A stretch of 64,000 bases of DNA from SZUA-318 sp964412015 (GTDB lineage Bacteria > Gemmatimonadota > Gemmatimonadetes > Longimicrobiales > Gaopeijiaceae). Positions 18,509 to 26,582 of this stretch are shown piece by piece; position 1 is the stretch's first letter; every line of letters begins with the position of its first letter. The translations under genes and the position numbers were made by a program. The notes beneath the pieces were generated by a model. It was not told where the DNA came from, ran no database searches, and saw only the letters and a list, made by a program, of their open reading frames with translations. The stretch is from positions 1 through 64,000 of the forward strand of contig CAYPMO010000004.1 in the NCBI GenBank assembly GCA_964412015.1, in the 5' to 3' direction.

Positions 18509-18721
18509 ATGGCGGAACCGAGCGTCGTGCTCATCTGCGTCCTCGCGCTGATCATCGTGTTCGTACTGCTGGCTTTCCTGGCCGGTGTGATGCGCATCCT
18601 CATGGCCGTCTTCCCCGAGAGAGTGGAAGGTGGTGACTCTGCCCTGGTGGCTGCACTGGCCGCTGCCGTAGCCGCGGCCTTCCCCGGAACGCGAATCACG
18701 AGAATCGAGGAGAACCGATGA
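18509..18721 (+). CDS. OadG-like gamma subunit of a sodium-pumping decarboxylase
   Basis: A 70-residue membrane protein. One N-terminal helix (VVLICVLALIIVFVLLAFLAGVM) is followed by a short charged stretch and a small alanine-rich domain ending in FPGTRITRIEENR. Size, topology and position match the small gamma subunit (OadG) or the related membrane anchor that joins the biotin/carboxyltransferase subunit to the beta pump. The stop overlaps the ATG of the next gene (ATGA), which implies translational coupling. The sequence itself is too short to prove homology; the call depends on context. Confidence 0.7.
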   Translation: MAEPSVVLICVLALIIVFVLLAFLAGVMRILMAVFPERVEGGDSALVAALAAAVAAAFPGTRITRIEENR

Positions 18722-20595
18722 TCTTCGCGCAGAAGCCCAAGAAAATCCGAGTGATGTTCACGCCCTTCAGGGATGGGCTACAGAGCAGCTTCGGCGGGAA
18801 GGTCCGTCTGAACGACTTCCTCCCGGCCATGGAGCTCTCCGCGAAGGCGGGGATCCGGCACTTCGAGTTCGGCGGTGGGGCCCGCTTCCAGGCTCCCCTC
18901 TTCTACCTGGGGGAAAACCCCTTCGAGTGCATGCGGAAGATGCGGGCCGCGGTCGGGCCCGACGTGGACCTCCAGATCCTGACGCGCTCCGTCTCCGGGG
19001 TGACACTCACGACACAATCCCCCGAGGGACTCGCGCTCCAGAGCAAGCTCATGGCCGCGGCCGGGACCACGTGGGACCGGAACTTCGACTACATGAACGA
19101 CGTGACGAACCTGGTCAACACCGGTAGGCCCATCGTGGACGCCGGGATGCACCACCAGGTCGCCATCGCGCTCATGGGACTCCCCTTCCATTCCTGCACG
19201 GTCCACACCCCCGAGTTCTACATCAACATCGGAAGGCGCGTGCTGGAGAGCGGGATCCACGTCGATTCCATCTGCCTCAAGGACGCCAGCGGCACGACGG
19301 ACCCCATGACCATCTACCAGACGGTCGTGGGCCTGCGGAAGATCATGCCGCCGGAGATGCCGCTCTGGATGCACACGCACGACACGGCTTCGACCGCGGT
19401 CGCCTGCTACCTGGCCGCGATCCACGGCGGGTGCGACGGGGTGGACGTCTCCATCCGTCCGATGGCTTCGGGCACGGTGCAGCCCGACGGCCGCTCCCTG
19501 GTCCACGCGCTCAAGGGAACCGGATACGAGTTGGACATGGACGTCTCGAAGTTCCCGGAGATCGAGGCGCTCCTCTCGGAGGGAATGAAGGACTACGACT
19601 TCAACCCCACCACCACGACCGCGGACGCCCGCGTGCTCGGCTTCCCCATGCCGGGCGGCGCCATCGGCCCCAACGTCCACATGATGGTGAAGGCGGGGAT
19701 CCTCGATAAGTACTCCGACGTCCTCGCGGAATTCCCGGTGGTGGTGGAGGCCGGCGGGGCGTGGACCAGCGTGACGCCCGGCAGCCAGCAGTATTGGCTC
19801 CAGGCCTTCAACAACGTGATGTACGGACGGTGGCAGAAGATCGAGGCCGGGTACGGGAAGGCGGTGTTGGGCTACTTCGGCAAGACTCCCCTTCCGTCGG
19901 ATCCCGAGGTGGTGAAGAAGGCCTCCGAGCAGCTCAAGCTCGAGCCGTTCGACGGGGACCCGCTCGAGGCGGCCCCGAAGAACGTCGAGCCGGCCAAGAA
20001 AATCCTGGAGGCGAACAACCTGCCGGTGACCGAGGAGAACGTCTTCCTGATCCTGGCTTGCATGGTGCCGGGGAAGAAGGACGAGCTGAACGAGGGCCTG
20101 CGCTTCCTGCGGGGGAATCCCAAGATCGACATCCCGCTGAAGAAGAAGGAAGAGCCGGCTCCCGTGGCGGCGTCCCCGGTCGCGGTCGCGGCCCCCGCGG
20201 CTGCCGCCGGACCGGTCCTGGCCGGTCCCATCACGAGCCGCGTCAGCGTCCAGGAGGGCGCCACCACCCGCGTCTTCTCCGTCACCGTGGAGCCCGCGGC
20301 GGAAGGGGCGGCGGCTCCGGCGGCCCCGGTCACGACAGCGCCGGCGACGACGGCGGCTCCGGCCGCGTCCCCCGGAGCGAGGCAGGTTTTCAGCACCTTC
20401 GCGGGAAAGGTCGAGGTGGCCGACATCATGAAGAAGGTGGGCGACGTCGTGAAGGAGGGTGACGTCGTGGCGGCGGTGGAGGCCATGAAGGCCAAGCACG
20501 ACATCCGCACGCAGTGCGGTGGCACGATCACGGCCATCCACGTGAAGATCGGAGACGAGATCGACAGCACACGTCCCATCATGACCATCGCCTGA
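18718..20595 (+). CDS. OadA-like carboxyltransferase subunit with biotin domain
   Basis: A 625-residue protein. Residues 8-300 form the carboxyltransferase barrel: Asp19 in FRDGLQSS, Lys188 in CLKDASG (the lysine that is carbamylated in relatives), and His219/His221 in MHTHDTAS are the metal and catalytic positions. A conserved C-terminal helical domain (about 300-480) follows, then an Ala/Pro-rich hinge (485-555) and a biotin domain with Lys591. The biotin site reads EAMKAKHD, not the common EAMKM. The barrel differs from oxaloacetate decarboxylase at sites near the substrate, for example DGLQSS for DAHQSL and FGGGARF for WGGATF. It would move CO2 from a carboxylic acid to biotin. The true substrate may not be oxaloacetate. 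Confidence 0.85.
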   Translation: MIFAQKPKKIRVMFTPFRDGLQSSFGGKVRLNDFLPAMELSAKAGIRHFEFGGGARFQAPLFYLGENPFECMRKMRAAVGPDVDLQILTRSVSGVTLTTQSPEGLALQSKLMAAAGTTWDRNFDYMNDVTNLVNTGRPIVDAGMHHQVAIALMGLPFHSCTVHTPEFYINIGRRVLESGIHVDSICLKDASGTTDPMTIYQTVVGLRKIMPPEMPLWMHTHDTASTAVACYLAAIHGGCDGVDVSIRPMASGTVQPDGRSLVHALKGTGYELDMDVSKFPEIEALLSEGMKDYDFNPTTTTADARVLGFPMPGGAIGPNVHMMVKAGILDKYSDVLAEFPVVVEAGGAWTSVTPGSQQYWLQAFNNVMYGRWQKIEAGYGKAVLGYFGKTPLPSDPEVVKKASEQLKLEPFDGDPLEAAPKNVEPAKKILEANNLPVTEENVFLILACMVPGKKDELNEGLRFLRGNPKIDIPLKKKEEPAPVAASPVAVAAPAAAAGPVLAGPITSRVSVQEGATTRVFSVTVEPAAEGAAAPAAPVTTAPATTAAPAASPGARQVFSTFAGKVEVADIMKKVGDVVKEGDVVAAVEAMKAKHDIRTQCGGTITAIHVKIGDEIDSTRPIMTIA

Positions 20596-20607
20596 GGCGG
20601 GCGCCCC

Positions 20608-21735
20608 ATGGATATCGTCGTCGAGCTGGCCCGACAGTCGGGGCTGGCCAACCTCGGCATCGGCAACATCGTCATGTTCGTGATCGCCGGGGTCCTCATC
20701 TACCTGGCGATCGCGAAAGGCTACGAGCCCCTCCTCCTGATCCCCATCGGGTTCGGAGCCGTCCTGGCCAACCTTCCCCTGGCGGAGATGGGCTCCTCCG
20801 CGGACGGGATCATGCGCGTGATCTACGACGCGGGGATCAAGACCCAGCTCCTCCCGCCCCTGATCTTCCTGGGGGTCGGGGCGCTCACGGACTTCCGGCC
20901 CCTTCTGGGAAGGCCCATGACCTTCCTGCTGGGGGCGGCAGCCCAATTCGGGATCTTCGTGGCGGCGCTGGGAGCGTACTACCTCCTCGGGTTCACCGCG
21001 CGCGAAGCAGCCTCCGTCGGGATCATCGGAGGCGCCGACGGTCCCACCAGCATCTACATCACGATCCAGCTCGCGCCCCACCTGCTGGGCGCCGTTGCGG
21101 TCGCGGCGTACAGCTACATGTCCCTGGTCCCCATCATCCAGCCGCCCATCATCCGGCTGCTCACGACGAAGAAGGAACGGGCCATCGACATGCCCCAGGC
21201 GATCCCCGTCTCCCAGATCACCGCCATCCTCTTCCCGATCGTTACCGGGATCCTGGGGTCCCTCATGGTGCCGTCCGCCGCTCCGCTCCTGGGGATGTTG
21301 ATGTTCGGCAATCTCCTGCGAGAGTGCGGCGTAACGGAGCGCCTGAGGAAGACGGCGGGCGGAGCGATGCTCGACATCGTCACGATCCTCCTGGCGACCT
21401 CGGTGGGAGCCACCATGGGCGCGGAGAACTTCCTCACCGTCCAGACCATCAACATCCTGATCATGGGGGCCTTCGCCTTCGCGTTCAGCACGGCGGGAGG
21501 CGTCCTGTTCGCGAAGACCCTCAACCTCTTCCTGACGGAAGGCCGGAGGATCAACCCGTGCATCGGCGCGGCGGGCGTGTCGGCGGTGCCGATGAGCGCC
21601 CGGGTGGTGCAGGCGTTCGTGTCGAAGGAGACCCACGGGCGGGTCAACCCCCTCATGCCCGCGATGGGACCCAACGTGGCCGGGGTCATCGGGTCCGCGG
21701 TGGCGGCGGGCGTTTTCCTCACGTTCTTCCGCTAG
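20608..21735 (+). CDS. oadB: OadB-type sodium-pumping decarboxylase beta subunit
   Basis: A 375-residue inner membrane protein with about nine to eleven helices. It decarboxylates carboxybiotin on the partner subunit and couples this to Na+ export. The signature GGADGPTSIYI (helix with the essential Asp) is intact, as are the conserved GGAMLDIVTILLATSVGATM, the cytoplasmic GVTERLRKTAGG loop and the C-terminal NPLMPAMGPNVAGVIGSA. The same family serves oxaloacetate, methylmalonyl-CoA, glutaconyl-CoA and malonate decarboxylases, so it does not fix the substrate. It lies 12 bases behind the alpha gene and ends the operon; the hairpin at 21764-21801 follows. Confidence 0.95.
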   Translation: MDIVVELARQSGLANLGIGNIVMFVIAGVLIYLAIAKGYEPLLLIPIGFGAVLANLPLAEMGSSADGIMRVIYDAGIKTQLLPPLIFLGVGALTDFRPLLGRPMTFLLGAAAQFGIFVAALGAYYLLGFTAREAASVGIIGGADGPTSIYITIQLAPHLLGAVAVAAYSYMSLVPIIQPPIIRLLTTKKERAIDMPQAIPVSQITAILFPIVTGILGSLMVPSAAPLLGMLMFGNLLRECGVTERLRKTAGGAMLDIVTILLATSVGATMGAENFLTVQTINILIMGAFAFAFSTAGGVLFAKTLNLFLTEGRRINPCIGAAGVSAVPMSARVVQAFVSKETHGRVNPLMPAMGPNVAGVIGSAVAAGVFLTFFR

Positions 21736-21763
21736 GAGCCCGGCGTCCGGGCACCGTAGAAAA

Positions 21764-21801
21764 CGGAAGAGGCCGGTCCCCCTCGGGACCGGCCTCTTCC
21801 G
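21764..21801 (+). terminator. perfect 17-bp hairpin ending the decarboxylase operon
   Basis: Arms begin CGGAAGAGGCCGGTCCC and pair without mismatch across a 4-base CCTC loop. It lies 28 bases behind the stop. There is no U tract, but the stem is very stable. Confidence 0.8.
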
Positions 21802-21805
21802 CATC

Positions 21806-21834
21806 CTGCCGGCGTGGTCGACGCGCGCTATAAT
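21806..21834 (+). promoter_or_regulatory. sigma-70-type promoter of the polyamine genes
   Basis: A perfect TATAAT at 21829-21834 with a weak CTGCCG at 21806-21811, 17 bases between. It stands directly behind the terminator of the previous operon, and the GAGGGAG ribosome site and ATG follow at 21870. Confidence 0.65.
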
Positions 21835-21869
21835 GCTCCGACACCACCCGCGACGAGGGAGCGGCAAAC

Positions 21870-23081
21870 ATGGCCAAGAAGGCGAAGGCCCACAGCCGGG
21901 AGCGAAGAGATTTGTCCGAGATGCCGGACTGGATGAGGAAAAAGGCCTGTCCGGAGCGGCATCTCTACTTCTCCGGCAAGCGCGTGCTCCCGAAGAACCT
22001 CACGGGAAGGGATAAGCTGGCGGACGTCGTGGACGATGCGTTCCTGGCGTACAACTCGGGGCGCTTGCGTGAAGCCTGCCAGCTCTTCACACAGAAGATG
22101 CTCCAGCCGGACGTCACGATCGGCATGAGCCTGTCGGGAGCGCTGACACCCGCGGGCCTGGGGTGCTCCTCCATCGTGCCCCTGATCAAAGCGGGGTTCG
22201 TGGACTGGATCGTCTCCACCGGCGCGAATCTCTACCACGACCTCCATTTCGCGCTCAACTGCCCGGTCCGGATGGGCAGCTTCACGATGAACGACGTCGA
22301 GCTGCGCGACAACGACATCGTCCGGATCTACGACGTGCTGATCGGCTACAGCGACTGCCTCATGGCCACGGACGAGACCCTGCGCAGCATTCTCGTGCGG
22401 CCGGAGTTCCAGAAGGAGATGGGCACCGCCGAGTTGCACTACCTGCTGGGCAGGTATGCGGCCGAGTGGGAGCGCAAGGCGGGCCTCAGGAACGTGTCGG
22501 TGCTGGCGGCGGCGTACCGCGCCGGCGTTCCTTGCTACACCTCGTCCCCGGGCGATTCTACGATCGGCATGAACGTCGCGGGCGTGGAGTTGCGCGGGAA
22601 CAAGCTCCGGATCAACCCGTCCATCGACATCAACGAGACCACCGGCATCGTTCTGGCGGCCAAGCGCTCAGGCGGCCGGAGCGCCGTGGTGCTCTGGGGC
22701 GGCGGCAGCCCGAAGAACTTCATGCTGCAGACGGAGCCGCAGATCCAGGAGGTACTCCGCATCAAGGAGTTCGGGCAGGACTTCTTCCTTCAGGTGACCG
22801 ACGCCCGGCCCGACACCGGGGGTCTGAGCGGCGCGACACCGAGTGAGGCGGTGAGTTGGGGCAAGGTCGACCCGGACCGCTTGCCGGACGCGGTCGTGTG
22901 CTACACCGACACCACGATCGCCATGCCGATCCTCACGCACTATGCGCTGGCGCGACACGAGAGGCGGCCGCTCCGAAGGCTGTACAAGCAGAGGCCCGCG
23001 ATTCTGAAGGCGCTGACGAAGGAGTACTTCACCCACAACAAGGTGAAGATGCTCGACGGCTCCGACCCCGTGCTCGAATGA
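21870..23081 (+). CDS. deoxyhypusine-synthase-like protein (probable homospermidine synthase-type)
   Basis: A 403-residue NAD-dependent enzyme of the deoxyhypusine synthase family. The signature SGATPSEAVSWGKV holds the lysine (Lys332) that forms the imine with the aminobutyl group in the family. GMSLSGALTPAGLG (NAD site), STGANLYHDLHFAL and TSSPGDSTIGMN are further blocks. Bacteria lack eIF5A, and bacterial members of this family have been linked to homospermidine or related polyamine synthesis. The ATGA overlap with the ornithine decarboxylase gene supports a polyamine role: putrescine made by the decarboxylase would be the substrate. A strong promoter lies upstream. The exact product is inference. 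Confidence 0.85.
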   Translation: MAKKAKAHSRERRDLSEMPDWMRKKACPERHLYFSGKRVLPKNLTGRDKLADVVDDAFLAYNSGRLREACQLFTQKMLQPDVTIGMSLSGALTPAGLGCSSIVPLIKAGFVDWIVSTGANLYHDLHFALNCPVRMGSFTMNDVELRDNDIVRIYDVLIGYSDCLMATDETLRSILVRPEFQKEMGTAELHYLLGRYAAEWERKAGLRNVSVLAAAYRAGVPCYTSSPGDSTIGMNVAGVELRGNKLRINPSIDINETTGIVLAAKRSGGRSAVVLWGGGSPKNFMLQTEPQIQEVLRIKEFGQDFFLQVTDARPDTGGLSGATPSEAVSWGKVDPDRLPDAVVCYTDTTIAMPILTHYALARHERRPLRRLYKQRPAILKALTKEYFTHNKVKMLDGSDPVLE

Positions 23082-24229
23082 CCCCGATGGTCAAGACGAC
23101 GCCTGCGCAACTGAAGTCGCTGGCAGCCGAGCACGGCACGCCGCTCGTCGTGATCAACCACGACATCATCCGTGAGAACTACGCCCGCTTCCGGAGGCAC
23201 CTGCCGCGCGTGCAGGGCTACTACGCCGTAAAGGCGAACCCCGCGCCGGAGATCGTGCGGACCCTGTTCGACGCCGGCGCGAGCTTCGACGTGGCGTCGC
23301 TCGCCGAGTTCATGCTCGTCTACGATCTCATCAAGAGGCGCCCGGCCGCCGAACGGCAAGCATTCGTGTGGGACAAGATCGTCTACGCCAACCCCGTGAA
23401 GGCGAAGGACACCCTGCTCGCGCTCGACAAGTACAGACCCCTCGTCACGTTCGACAACCACGTCGAGGTGGTGAAGGTGCGCGAATACGCGCCACACGCG
23501 GGACTCCTGCTGCGTCTCCGGGTGCCGAACACCGGATCGATGGTGGAGCTGTCGTCCAAGTTCGGCTGCGAGCCGGGCGAGGCGGTCGCCCTCATCGAGG
23601 AGGCCCACGAGGCAGGGTTGGTGGTCGAGGGCCTGAGCTTCCACGTCGGAAGCCAATGCACGAATTTCGAGAACTTCGTGGAGGCGCTCAACGTGGCGGC
23701 GGGCGTGTGGCACCAGGCGCTGGCACATGGCTTCGACCTGAAGATCCTCGACATCGGCGGTGGTTTCCCCGTGCGGTACAACCGCCATGTCCCGCCGTTC
23801 GGCCAACTGGCGCGGATCCTCAACGTGGAGATCGACCGGCTGTTCCCTCAGGACATACAGATTCTGGCGGAGCCGGGCCGCTTCTTCGTGGCCACCGCCG
23901 CGACGTCCGTCGCGACCGTCATCGGTCAGGCCGTCCGGGACGGCAAGCCGTGCTACTACATCGACGACAGTGTCTACCACACGTTCTCGGGGCTGATCTT
24001 CGACCACTGCCCCTACCACTTCAAGACCTTCCAGAAAGGCCGCGCCGAGATCTCCACGATCTTCGGGCGGACCTGCGACGGCCTCGACACGATCTCACAG
24101 GCGGAGAATCTGCCGCGGCTCCAGCTCGACGACCTGGTGTACGCCGAGAATATCGGCGCGTACAGCAACGCGTCCGCGACCTGGTTCAACGGTTTCCCGC
24201 CGGCCGAGGTCGTGCACATCAACCGGTGA
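23078..24229 (+). CDS. type III PLP-dependent ornithine decarboxylase
   Basis: A 383-residue alanine-racemase-fold decarboxylase (the eukaryotic ODC / DAPDC group). Lys52 in YYAVKANP binds PLP, SFHVGSQC and LDIGGGFP line the cofactor, AEPGRFFVATA binds its phosphate, and Cys333 in RTCDGLD is the proton donor that comes from the partner subunit. The CDGLD form and the C-terminus with YSNASATWFNGF match ornithine decarboxylase; lysine-specific relatives cannot be excluded. It forms putrescine in the cytosol. The start overlaps the stop of the synthase gene by ATGA, so the two are coupled and probably made in step. Confidence 0.9.
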   Translation: MTPMVKTTPAQLKSLAAEHGTPLVVINHDIIRENYARFRRHLPRVQGYYAVKANPAPEIVRTLFDAGASFDVASLAEFMLVYDLIKRRPAAERQAFVWDKIVYANPVKAKDTLLALDKYRPLVTFDNHVEVVKVREYAPHAGLLLRLRVPNTGSMVELSSKFGCEPGEAVALIEEAHEAGLVVEGLSFHVGSQCTNFENFVEALNVAAGVWHQALAHGFDLKILDIGGGFPVRYNRHVPPFGQLARILNVEIDRLFPQDIQILAEPGRFFVATAATSVATVIGQAVRDGKPCYYIDDSVYHTFSGLIFDHCPYHFKTFQKGRAEISTIFGRTCDGLDTISQAENLPRLQLDDLVYAENIGAYSNASATWFNGFPPAEVVHINR

Positions 24230-24233
24230 TCGC

Positions 24234-24680
24234 GTGAACCCGCTGCGCTCGACCGTAAGGCTCGTCACCGCAGGTCACCTCCTGCTCCTCGCGACCGCCG
24301 CGTGCGCGCCCCCCCGCACGGACTCGAGCCTCGATCCGAACGCGCCCAGGGGGGAGGTCATCACGGCCGAGGACATCGCCGCGACCGGAGCCAACACGGC
24401 CTGGGACGCTCTCCGGGCGACCGTCCGCTTCGCGAGCTTCACGACGGCCGGCGGCGACAAGCCCGGGGCTATTCGCGTCCGGGGGCACTCCTCGGTCGAG
24501 TCCGACGATCACATGCTGATCTACGTGGACCAGATGCCGCTGACGGACATCCAACTCTTGCGGGGCATGTCGGTGCAGTCCGTGGAGCGTATCGAGGTGT
24601 TGAGCGGAATCGAGGCCACCACGTACTTCGGAACGAACGCCGGAGACGGCGTCATCCACATCATCACGCGCGGCCGGTAG
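24234..24680 (+). CDS. TonB-receptor plug-domain lipoprotein
   Basis: A 148-residue protein that starts with GTG. A lipoprotein signal (HLLLLATAAC) is followed directly by a stand-alone TonB-dependent receptor plug domain: GEVITAEDIAATGANTAWDAL, AIRVRGHSS, MLIYVDQMPL and VERIEVLSGIEATTYFGTNAGDGVIHIITRGR. There is no beta-barrel, so it cannot be a transporter alone. Such short plug lipoproteins occur in Gemmatimonadota-like genomes, their role is unknown; they may contact a partner barrel or act as receptors. It follows the decarboxylase by four bases and may share its transcript, though a polyamine link is unproven. Confidence 0.85.
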   Translation: MNPLRSTVRLVTAGHLLLLATAACAPPRTDSSLDPNAPRGEVITAEDIAATGANTAWDALRATVRFASFTTAGGDKPGAIRVRGHSSVESDDHMLIYVDQMPLTDIQLLRGMSVQSVERIEVLSGIEATTYFGTNAGDGVIHIITRGR

Positions 24681-24741
24681 CCTCGAGGGGGCCAACGATC
24701 AGAGTGATCGAGCCGGCGGTCGAATGGAGACGGAGAGCACC

Positions 24742-25137
24742 ATGCCACACCTGACGTTGGAGTATACATCGAACCTGAGGGACCGGACCCCCGACGCGGA
24801 GCTGTTCGTCCGCCTGCATCACATGCTGCAATCCGTCGCGGGCGTCCAAATCGCCAACTGCAAGAGCCGGTGGAAGGAGGTGGACCGCTGGGCGGTAGGC
24901 ACAGGCGAGGGCGAATCCGCCTTCGTGCATCTCGACATCCGCCTCCTGGACGGCCGGCCCGAGGAGGTACGGCGAACGGTGGGCGTCGCCGCTCTGGATA
25001 TCCTGAGGAGCCGCTTCCTCCCCGCTCCCGAGAATGTGGCTCTGCAGATCTCGGTAGAGGTGCGGGAGATCCGCAGGTCCCTGTACCTCAAGCACCCGTC
25101 TTCCCCACCGACGCCGCGGCAGCCGCGACAGGTGTGA
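24742..25137 (+). CDS. CHMI-type isomerase (5-carboxymethyl-2-hydroxymuconate isomerase-like)
   Basis: A 131-residue protein of the tautomerase superfamily. After removal of Met1 the chain would start with Pro, the catalytic base of the family, in MPHLTLEYTSNL. Other family points are the strand with AFVHLDIRLLDGRP and the basic C-terminal stretch REIRRSLYLKHP. Typical members isomerise a hydroxymuconate in homoprotocatechuate breakdown. No other genes of that pathway are near, so the substrate is open. The ATG at 24742 follows CGGAGAG; the longer reading frame lacks the Pro start. Confidence 0.85.
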   Translation: MPHLTLEYTSNLRDRTPDAELFVRLHHMLQSVAGVQIANCKSRWKEVDRWAVGTGEGESAFVHLDIRLLDGRPEEVRRTVGVAALDILRSRFLPAPENVALQISVEVREIRRSLYLKHPSSPPTPRQPRQV

Positions 25138-25154
25138 TTCCGGGAGGTGGTCCC

Positions 25155-25706
25155 GTGCGAACGCTTGCTCCTCTCCTGTGCGTGTTCTACGCGGCGTGCG
25201 CGAGCACCTCCGACTCGACCCCGGTCGCGAGCGCGCGCCCGCCGTCCGTCTACGCGTCGGGGGGCAGCACGGTGGACGTGTTCATCCCGACTGAGCGGGC
25301 GGTCGTGAGCGACGCCATCCGGGCCACGCCCGAAGCGGCCTGGGCCGGGCTCCAGCTCGCCTACGAGCACTTCGGGATCGAGGTGAAGGAGCGATCGGAC
25401 GCGAACCGCATGCTGGGTAATCCCCGATTCGTGGTCTCCCGTCGGCTCGGCGACACCCCACTCTCCAGGTACCTGGAGTGCGGGTCGGGGCTCATGGGAG
25501 CGTTCGCCGACAGGTATCGCGTCGAGATGTCGATCCGCAGCGTGGTCCTCTCTGGGGAGGCGGGCGGATCCCGGATCGACACCGTCATCCAGGTGAGCGC
25601 CCGCAATCCCGAGGGGACGAGCAACACGGCCGTCGCTTGCACCAGCACACAGCGCCTGGAGCGTGAGATCGCCGAGCAAGTCCGACTCCACGCGGAAGGA
25701 CGGTAG
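25155..25706 (+). CDS. hypothetical lipoprotein
   Basis: A 183-residue exported protein. The GTG start is preceded by GGAGG at seven bases, and the N-terminus PLLCVFYAAC carries a lipobox. The mature part has a Ser/Pro-rich linker and a domain with strands around VDVFIPTERAVVSDAI, WAGLQLAYEHFGIEVKER, RFVVSRRLGD and VIQVSARNPEGTSNTAVACTSTQRLE. The alternation and the two Cys residues in the mature part (ECGSGLMG and VACTS) suggest a disulphide. I recognise no named family. It sits 17 bases behind the isomerase gene and ends the run of co-directional genes. Confidence 0.65.
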   Translation: MRTLAPLLCVFYAACASTSDSTPVASARPPSVYASGGSTVDVFIPTERAVVSDAIRATPEAAWAGLQLAYEHFGIEVKERSDANRMLGNPRFVVSRRLGDTPLSRYLECGSGLMGAFADRYRVEMSIRSVVLSGEAGGSRIDTVIQVSARNPEGTSNTAVACTSTQRLEREIAEQVRLHAEGR

Positions 25707-25816
25707 AGTGCTACTCCGGGCGCAGCGACCCCATCGGGTCGACGCGCCCGAAGCCGGAGCCGCCACCGGCCCGGAGACCGCGGCCGGCCAGCGGCCTGAG
25801 CGTCCCACTCAGGACA

Positions 25817-26209
25817 CTATGCGTCCAGCGACAGGCCCGTATGGCGTGCGATGACCTCGAAGTCGCGATCCCGCGCCAGGAGGGACGCGCCTTCCCGGAG
25901 CGCCACCGCTGCGATCAGGCAGTCCTTGAGCGCACGCACGGACTCCCCCGCACGCCTGCAGCGCCGATGGATGCCGGCCGCCTCCTCGTAGTCCCCTCCG
26001 CAGATCGGCATCGGCTCCAGGGCCGCGAGCATCCGGCGGAGCCGGGACGCGTGCGGTTCGTCCCGCGCGCCGGCCAGGAGCTCCATGATCACTACGTCGG
26101 TGGTCGCGAGCGGGACCCCTTGGGCGATCCGCTCGCGGAGTGTCAGGTGCTCGCGGCCGCCCGTGGCGCGTAGGTACTCCACCCATGCCGACGTATCCAC
26201 CAGGATCAC
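25817..26209 (-). CDS. VapC-type PIN-domain toxin
   Basis: A 130-residue PIN-domain ribonuclease. The acidic metal ligands are in place: Asp5 in ILVDTSAWVEYL, Glu43 in IMELLAGA, Asp in RALKDCLIAAVAL and Asp in LARDRDF. VapC toxins cleave tRNA or rRNA when the antitoxin is lost. Its start overlaps the antitoxin stop by four bases, the normal arrangement in which the antitoxin is made first. The cut site cannot be predicted. Confidence 0.92.
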   Translation of the reverse strand: MILVDTSAWVEYLRATGGREHLTLRERIAQGVPLATTDVVIMELLAGARDEPHASRLRRMLAALEPMPICGGDYEEAAGIHRRCRRAGESVRALKDCLIAAVALREGASLLARDRDFEVIARHTGLSLDA

Positions 26210-26580
26210 AGGACGGCCTCGGGTCGCTCGGCCCCGCGGAGGACGTCCAGGTCACCCTCCCATCCAGAGCCTTCCATCGCGAGCATGCCCGCCCGGTCGA
26301 GCGGAGGATAGACCGCCCGCTCCAACGCGAACCGGACGGCGGCGTCCGCGTCCACGAGCCCGTAGCGCGCCATGACCTGCGCGAGCAGATCCCCATGGGG
26401 AGGCCTGGCCTCGCGGACGACGCCGGCCCCCGACCCGCCTCGCTCGTCGGGCTGGAGGGCGCGGGCTTCGCGGAGCGCCTGCCGCACCCACTCGGAGACC
26501 GTGGTGCGCGCGGCATCGGCGGCTTCCCGGATCTCCCCGAGCTCCCGTTCGGACACGACCACCTGGAGACGCGTACTCAT
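26206..26580 (-). CDS. VapB-like antitoxin with two DNA-binding-type segments
   Basis: A 124-residue antitoxin. Residues 1-40 (STRLQVVVSERELGEIREAADAARTTVSEWVRQALREA, positions 2-39) are a CopG/ribbon-helix-helix-like segment. Residues 65-100 contain a second VapB-like segment with YGLVDADAAVRFALERA, followed by the toxin-binding tail motif EGSGWEGDLDVLRG. Common VapB antitoxins have only one such segment and about 75 residues. The first block may bind the palindrome immediately upstream while the second carries toxin binding, or the gene may be a fusion of two antitoxin types. It is the first gene of the module. Confidence 0.8.
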   Translation of the reverse strand: MSTRLQVVVSERELGEIREAADAARTTVSEWVRQALREARALQPDERGGSGAGVVREARPPHGDLLAQVMARYGLVDADAAVRFALERAVYPPLDRAGMLAMEGSGWEGDLDVLRGAERPEAVL

Positions 26581-26582
26581 GA

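Noticed and set aside
25707..25816. Terminator between the lipoprotein and toxin genes
   Set aside because: Only short, imperfect GC repeats are present; no stem convinced me.
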